Below are positions 6,785 through 9,419 of a stretch of DNA of 9,419 nucleotides, piece by piece (within the stretch, counting starts at the first letter, position 1; each line of letters begins with the position of its first letter). Location: assembly GCA_002388885.1 (NCBI GenBank), contig DGNI01000039.1, forward strand, positions 1 through 9,419, read 5' to 3'. The notes below the pieces were generated by a model. The model saw only the letters and a list, made by a program, of their open reading frames with translations, was not told the origin of the DNA and ran no database searches. The position numbers were made by a program, and so were the translations under genes. This DNA is from Parvularculaceae bacterium UBA4496. Its GTDB lineage: Bacteria; Pseudomonadota; Alphaproteobacteria; Caulobacterales; Parvularculaceae.

Positions 6785-8538
6785 TGACGTTTGATCTCAA
6801 GATCACCGGCGGCAAGGTTTATGACGGCGACGGCGGCGCACCGATCATCACCAATATCGGCGTCAAAGACGGCAGGATTGCAGAGATTGGCGCTTGCAAT
6901 GAACCGGCGGAAAAGACCGTCGACGCGGATGGCTCCATCGTCACGCCCGGCTTTGTGGATCTTCACACCCATTATGACGGACAGATCACTTGGGATCAGG
7001 AATTGAAGCCATCCGTCAATCATGGCGTCACCACCATTATCATGGGCAATTGCGGCGTCGGCTTCGCGCCCGTACGCAAGACCGACCATGACCGTCTGGT
7101 GCGTCTGATGGAGGGTGTTGAGGATATTCCGGGTACGGCGCTTCACGAAGGCCTCACCTGGGACTGGGAGACATTCTCTGAATATATGGACGCGATTGAC
7201 GCCATGCCGCACACCATCGATTTCGGCGTGATGATCGGTCACGATCCCGTCCGGGTTTACGCCATGGGCGAGCGCGCCAGCGCGTTCGAGCAAGCCAATG
7301 ATGACGACATCGCCGAAATGCAGCGCATTGTTCGCGAAGCCATGGAGGCGGGCGCCGCAGGTTTTTCCATTGGCCGCACGGATGTGCACCGCACTGCCGA
7401 CGGCGACTGGACGCCGAGCGCCGAGGCGGCGGAAAAGGAACTCGTCGCGCTTTCGGGCGCCCTCGCCGATCTCGATCACGGCGTGTTGCAGATCGTCAAC
7501 GACTTCAATCTGGAGCGAGAAGGCGATCAGTTCCGCGAGGAGTTCAACATCGTTGAGTCGTTCGTGCGCGCCGGCGCCGGCAAACCCGCGTCGATTTCAT
7601 TGATGCAGCGTGACATGGCGTCGAACGACTGGCAGCGGATTCTTGACGAGACCGACCGCCTCAACAAGGACGGCGTCGACTTCAACGTACAGGTCGCCCC
7701 GCGCGCCATCGGCGTCTTTCAGGGGCTGCAATGCACGTTTCATCCGATCATGGCGCAGCCGAGCTATATCGCCATTAAAGACAAGCCGCTCGATGAACGC
7801 GTTGCGATCATGCGCGATCCGGAATTCAAAAAAAAATGCCTCAGAGAAACCCCAGTGAAGCTAGCCGGGCCCGGCTCCTCCGTGCCGCCTATCGCCGACG
7901 TGATGATCGCCGCCATCGAAATGGTGGCGAACAAGTTTTTCCGTCTTGGCGAGAACCCGGACTATGAACAGCCGCAGGATCAATCGCTGGGCGCCGAAGC
8001 GCGGCGCGACGGCGTTACCGCCATGGAAAAACTCTACGACACGCTTTTGGAACTGGACGGCAAACAGCTCATCTATTTCCCGATCTATAATTATACCGAT
8101 TTCAACTACGAAAACGTGCGCGCGATGATGACCCATCCAAAAGCCTTGCCGGGCCTTTCCGACGGCGGCGCCCATGTGGGGACGATCTGTGACGCAAGCT
8201 TTCCAACCTATTTGCTGACGCACTGGTGCCGCGACCGCGCGCAAGGGCAAATTCCGTTGCAGCGCGCGATCCAGATGCTCACCGCCGACGGCGCCGATTA
8301 TCTGCGCCTAAAGGATCGCGGACGGTTGAAGGTCGGGCTTCGCGCCGACATCAATATTATTGATCACGAAAGCTTACGTCTTGGCGCACCGCGCATGGTG
8401 AAGGACCTCCCCGCAGGCGGCCAGCGCCTGTTGCAGCCAGTCTCCGGCTATCGCGCCACGTTCGTCAACGGCGAACAGGTGGTTGCGAATGATGAAGTGA
8501 CGGAGGCTAGACCGGGAAGATTGGTGAGATTTCAATAA
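6784..8538 (+). CDS. Amidohydrolase, N-acyl-D-amino-acid deacylase-like (long clade)
   Basis: This 584-residue cytoplasmic hydrolase belongs to the Amidohydro_3/D-aminoacylase group, in which D-aminoacylases remove the acyl group from N-acyl-D-amino acids. The N-terminal beta-sandwich strand ([15 protein letters not shown]) leads into the metal site H61-T-H63 in [13 protein letters not shown]90 in [10 protein letters not shown]460 in LSDGGAHVG and a C-terminal segment ending PGRLVRF also fit. The chain is about 100 residues longer than classical D-aminoacylases (about 480) and resembles a widespread 570-590-residue clade of unproven substrate. Where the classical enzymes have His220 and His250, this protein seems to have QIVNDFN (236-242) and SISLMQRD (270-277), without His. 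GAGG at 6775-6778 serves the ATG at 6784, which overlaps the transporter stop. Fold and family are firm; the reaction is uncertain and could be a hydantoinase-like or another amide hydrolysis. Confidence 0.87.
   Translation: MTFDLKITGGKVYDGDGGAPIITNIGVKDGRIAEIGACNEPAEKTVDADGSIVTPGFVDLHTHYDGQITWDQELKPSVNHGVTTIIMGNCGVGFAPVRKTDHDRLVRLMEGVEDIPGTALHEGLTWDWETFSEYMDAIDAMPHTIDFGVMIGHDPVRVYAMGERASAFEQANDDDIAEMQRIVREAMEAGAAGFSIGRTDVHRTADGDWTPSAEAAEKELVALSGALADLDHGVLQIVNDFNLEREGDQFREEFNIVESFVRAGAGKPASISLMQRDMASNDWQRILDETDRLNKDGVDFNVQVAPRAIGVFQGLQCTFHPIMAQPSYIAIKDKPLDERVAIMRDPEFKKKCLRETPVKLAGPGSSVPPIADVMIAAIEMVANKFFRLGENPDYEQPQDQSLGAEARRDGVTAMEKLYDTLLELDGKQLIYFPIYNYTDFNYENVRAMMTHPKALPGLSDGGAHVGTICDASFPTYLLTHWCRDRAQGQIPLQRAIQMLTADGADYLRLKDRGRLKVGLRADINIIDHESLRLGAPRMVKDLPAGGQRLLQPVSGYRATFVNGEQVVANDEVTEARPGRLVRFQ
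7828..7836 (+). repeat. Run of nine A inside the amidohydrolase gene
   Basis: Nine consecutive A encode Lys349-Lys351 of the amidohydrolase, in a gene otherwise rich in G and C. A slip of polymerase or ribosome here would shift the frame and stop within about 20 to 50 codons in either alternative frame. The reading frame as given is intact. Confidence 0.9.
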
Positions 8539-8567
8539 TCGCAAAAATATTGTGGATCACTCTGAGT

Positions 8568-9065
8568 ATGAAACTTTTATCAATCATACCGCTATTAATC
8601 GCAGGCTTCATAGCCGAGCATACTAACTTCCAAAATGAAATGTATCCGTTTTCGCCTGCTGAAGCAGCTGGAGTGTGGGAACTCGACCTAACTGATGACT
8701 ATGACGACGGGTTTACACTTCCTGACGACTTCAGGTGTGCGCTGAACCCAATTACGGTAACGGTTGATTTAGAAAATATGCGCTACGCATCGGAATATGG
8801 TACATACAGACATACCGCTGACATAATAAGAATCGAAACGGATCGGTTCTGGATCAGATACGACAACGAAACCAGAACTGATGTTTACGGAAAACCAGTC
8901 ACCTGGGCCTGGGTAAAAGCCGGCAAGGGAAAATTTTATTGGGTCAGAAATGACTGGGCGGAGTCAGATGGAAATAGACGAACCCAAATGCGGCGCCGAT
9001 GTGAAGATGCAAGAATTGTAAGCCACAAATTCATTTCAAAAACTGACGTTCGAGTGAACTCATGA
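8568..9065 (+). CDS. Small exported protein of unknown function in low-GC DNA
   Basis: I do not recognise this 165-residue protein. The start at ATG 8568 gives a short signal-like N-terminus (MKLLSIIPLLIAGFIA, residues 1-16); a TTG at 8550 would add six residues. No strong ribosome site precedes either. The mature part has no further membrane span. It is rich in aromatic and charged residues, with GVWELDLTDDYDDGF (35-49), several likely beta strands (62-72, 83-99, 106-118) and a basic region RRTQMRRRC (137-145). Only two cysteines, C57 and C145, follow the signal, so a disulfide in the periplasm is possible. A lipocalin-like beta fold is a loose guess from GVWELD. Composition is unlike the neighbours: 8581-9060 holds 218 G or C in 480 bases (45%), against about 60-65% nearby, which suggests foreign origin. 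The gene begins 29 bases after the amidohydrolase stop and overlaps the next start by ATGA. Confidence 0.65.
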   Translation: MKLLSIIPLLIAGFIAEHTNFQNEMYPFSPAEAAGVWELDLTDDYDDGFTLPDDFRCALNPITVTVDLENMRYASEYGTYRHTADIIRIETDRFWIRYDNETRTDVYGKPVTWAWVKAGKGKFYWVRNDWAESDGNRRTQMRRRCEDARIVSHKFISKTDVRVNS

Positions 9066-9419
9066 ACTTCACCTTCGACACCGTTCCGCAGATCATTTTT
9101 GAAACCGGCGCGGCGGCGCGCCTCGGGCAAACCGTCAAGGAACGGATGAGGCGCCCTTGCGTCGTCACCGACAAGGGCGTCATCGCCGCCGGGCTGATCG
9201 ACGGCGCGCTGACAAGTCTCAAAACCACCGGGCTTGATTATTATCTCTTCGACGCCGTCGAGGCCGACCCGCCGGCGAAAGTCGTGCGCGGCGCCATCGA
9301 TGCGGCGCGCGAAAACAAATGCGACGGCGTTATCGGTTTCGGCGGCGGCTCCTCCATGGACACCGCCAAAGTCGTTGCCGTGCTGTTGAACTCCACGCAA
9401 ACGCTGGAGGAAATTTACG
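9062..9419 (+). CDS. Iron-containing alcohol dehydrogenase, N-terminal part (runs off right edge)
   Basis: The first 119 codons of an iron-dependent (group III) alcohol dehydrogenase are present; the remainder, with the iron-binding histidines, is beyond the window. The protein begins MNFTFDTVPQIIFETGAA, a common opening in the family. It contains CVVTDKGV (33-40), the first nucleotide-binding strand, and GGGSSMDTAK (94-103), the NAD(P)-binding signature of these enzymes. Such proteins oxidise alcohols or reduce aldehydes in the cytoplasm with NAD(P). The ATG shares ATGA with the stop of the low-GC gene, and GAG at 9052-9054 lies 7 bases upstream as a modest ribosome site. High GC returns abruptly from this start codon on, so the gene looks native while its upstream neighbour does not. 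Substrate cannot be inferred. Confidence 0.9.
   Translation, partial: MNFTFDTVPQIIFETGAAARLGQTVKERMRRPCVVTDKGVIAAGLIDGALTSLKTTGLDYYLFDAVEADPPAKVVRGAIDAARENKCDGVIGFGGGSSMDTAKVVAVLLNSTQTLEEIY

Noticed and set aside
5818..7479. A 553-codon open frame on the minus strand opposite the BASS and amidohydrolase genes
   Set aside because: It lies antisense to two clearly recognisable genes. Its translation is low-complexity, rich in Ala, Arg and Ser, without family motifs. Long antisense frames are expected with GC-rich codon bias.

Overview
The window looks like chromosomal DNA from an alphaproteobacterium. Most of it has high-GC coding bias. The long gene at 682-3564 opens with the PodJ-type N-terminus known from Caulobacter relatives, and 4559-5320 encodes a protein family (Alph_Pro_TM) named for Alphaproteobacteria. 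I cannot fix genus or family from the sequence; a stalked or budding lineage (Hyphomonadaceae or Parvularculaceae type) is a guess. No rRNA, tRNA, CRISPR array, insertion sequence or phage gene is visible.

Layout. Bases 1-378 (minus strand) hold the N-terminal part of an acyl-CoA dehydrogenase that runs off the left edge. A 303-base divergent intergenic region (379-681) separates it from a 960-residue PodJ-like scaffold with a Sel1-repeat tail (682-3564). Next come five plus-strand genes at close spacing: a TauE/SafE-family anion exporter (3648-4562), an Alph_Pro_TM membrane-anchored periplasmic protein that overlaps it by ATGA (4559-5320), a DUF3429 membrane protein (5364-5852), a bile acid:sodium symporter-family transporter (5867-6784) and a 584-residue D-aminoacylase-like amidohydrolase that overlaps the transporter stop by one base (6784-8538). 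A small exported protein of unknown function follows in markedly lower-GC DNA (8568-9065). It overlaps by ATGA the start of an iron-containing alcohol dehydrogenase (9062 to the right edge).

How they may work together. TauE/SafE and its Alph_Pro_TM neighbour look like one membrane unit, possibly for sulfite or organosulfonate export. The BASS transporter and the amidohydrolase look like an uptake-and-hydrolysis pair for an organic acid or acylated substrate. A weak hairpin with a T-tract at the end of the Alph_Pro_TM gene may divide the cluster into two units. The flanking acyl-CoA dehydrogenase and alcohol dehydrogenase fit a heterotrophic catabolic setting, but nothing ties them to the central genes.

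I found no clearly new multi-gene system. The points most worth a second look are the apparent loss of two metal-ligand histidines in the amidohydrolase, the low-GC gene joined to the alcohol dehydrogenase start, the PodJ-like protein without an evident peptidoglycan-binding domain, and the two overlapping gene pairs.
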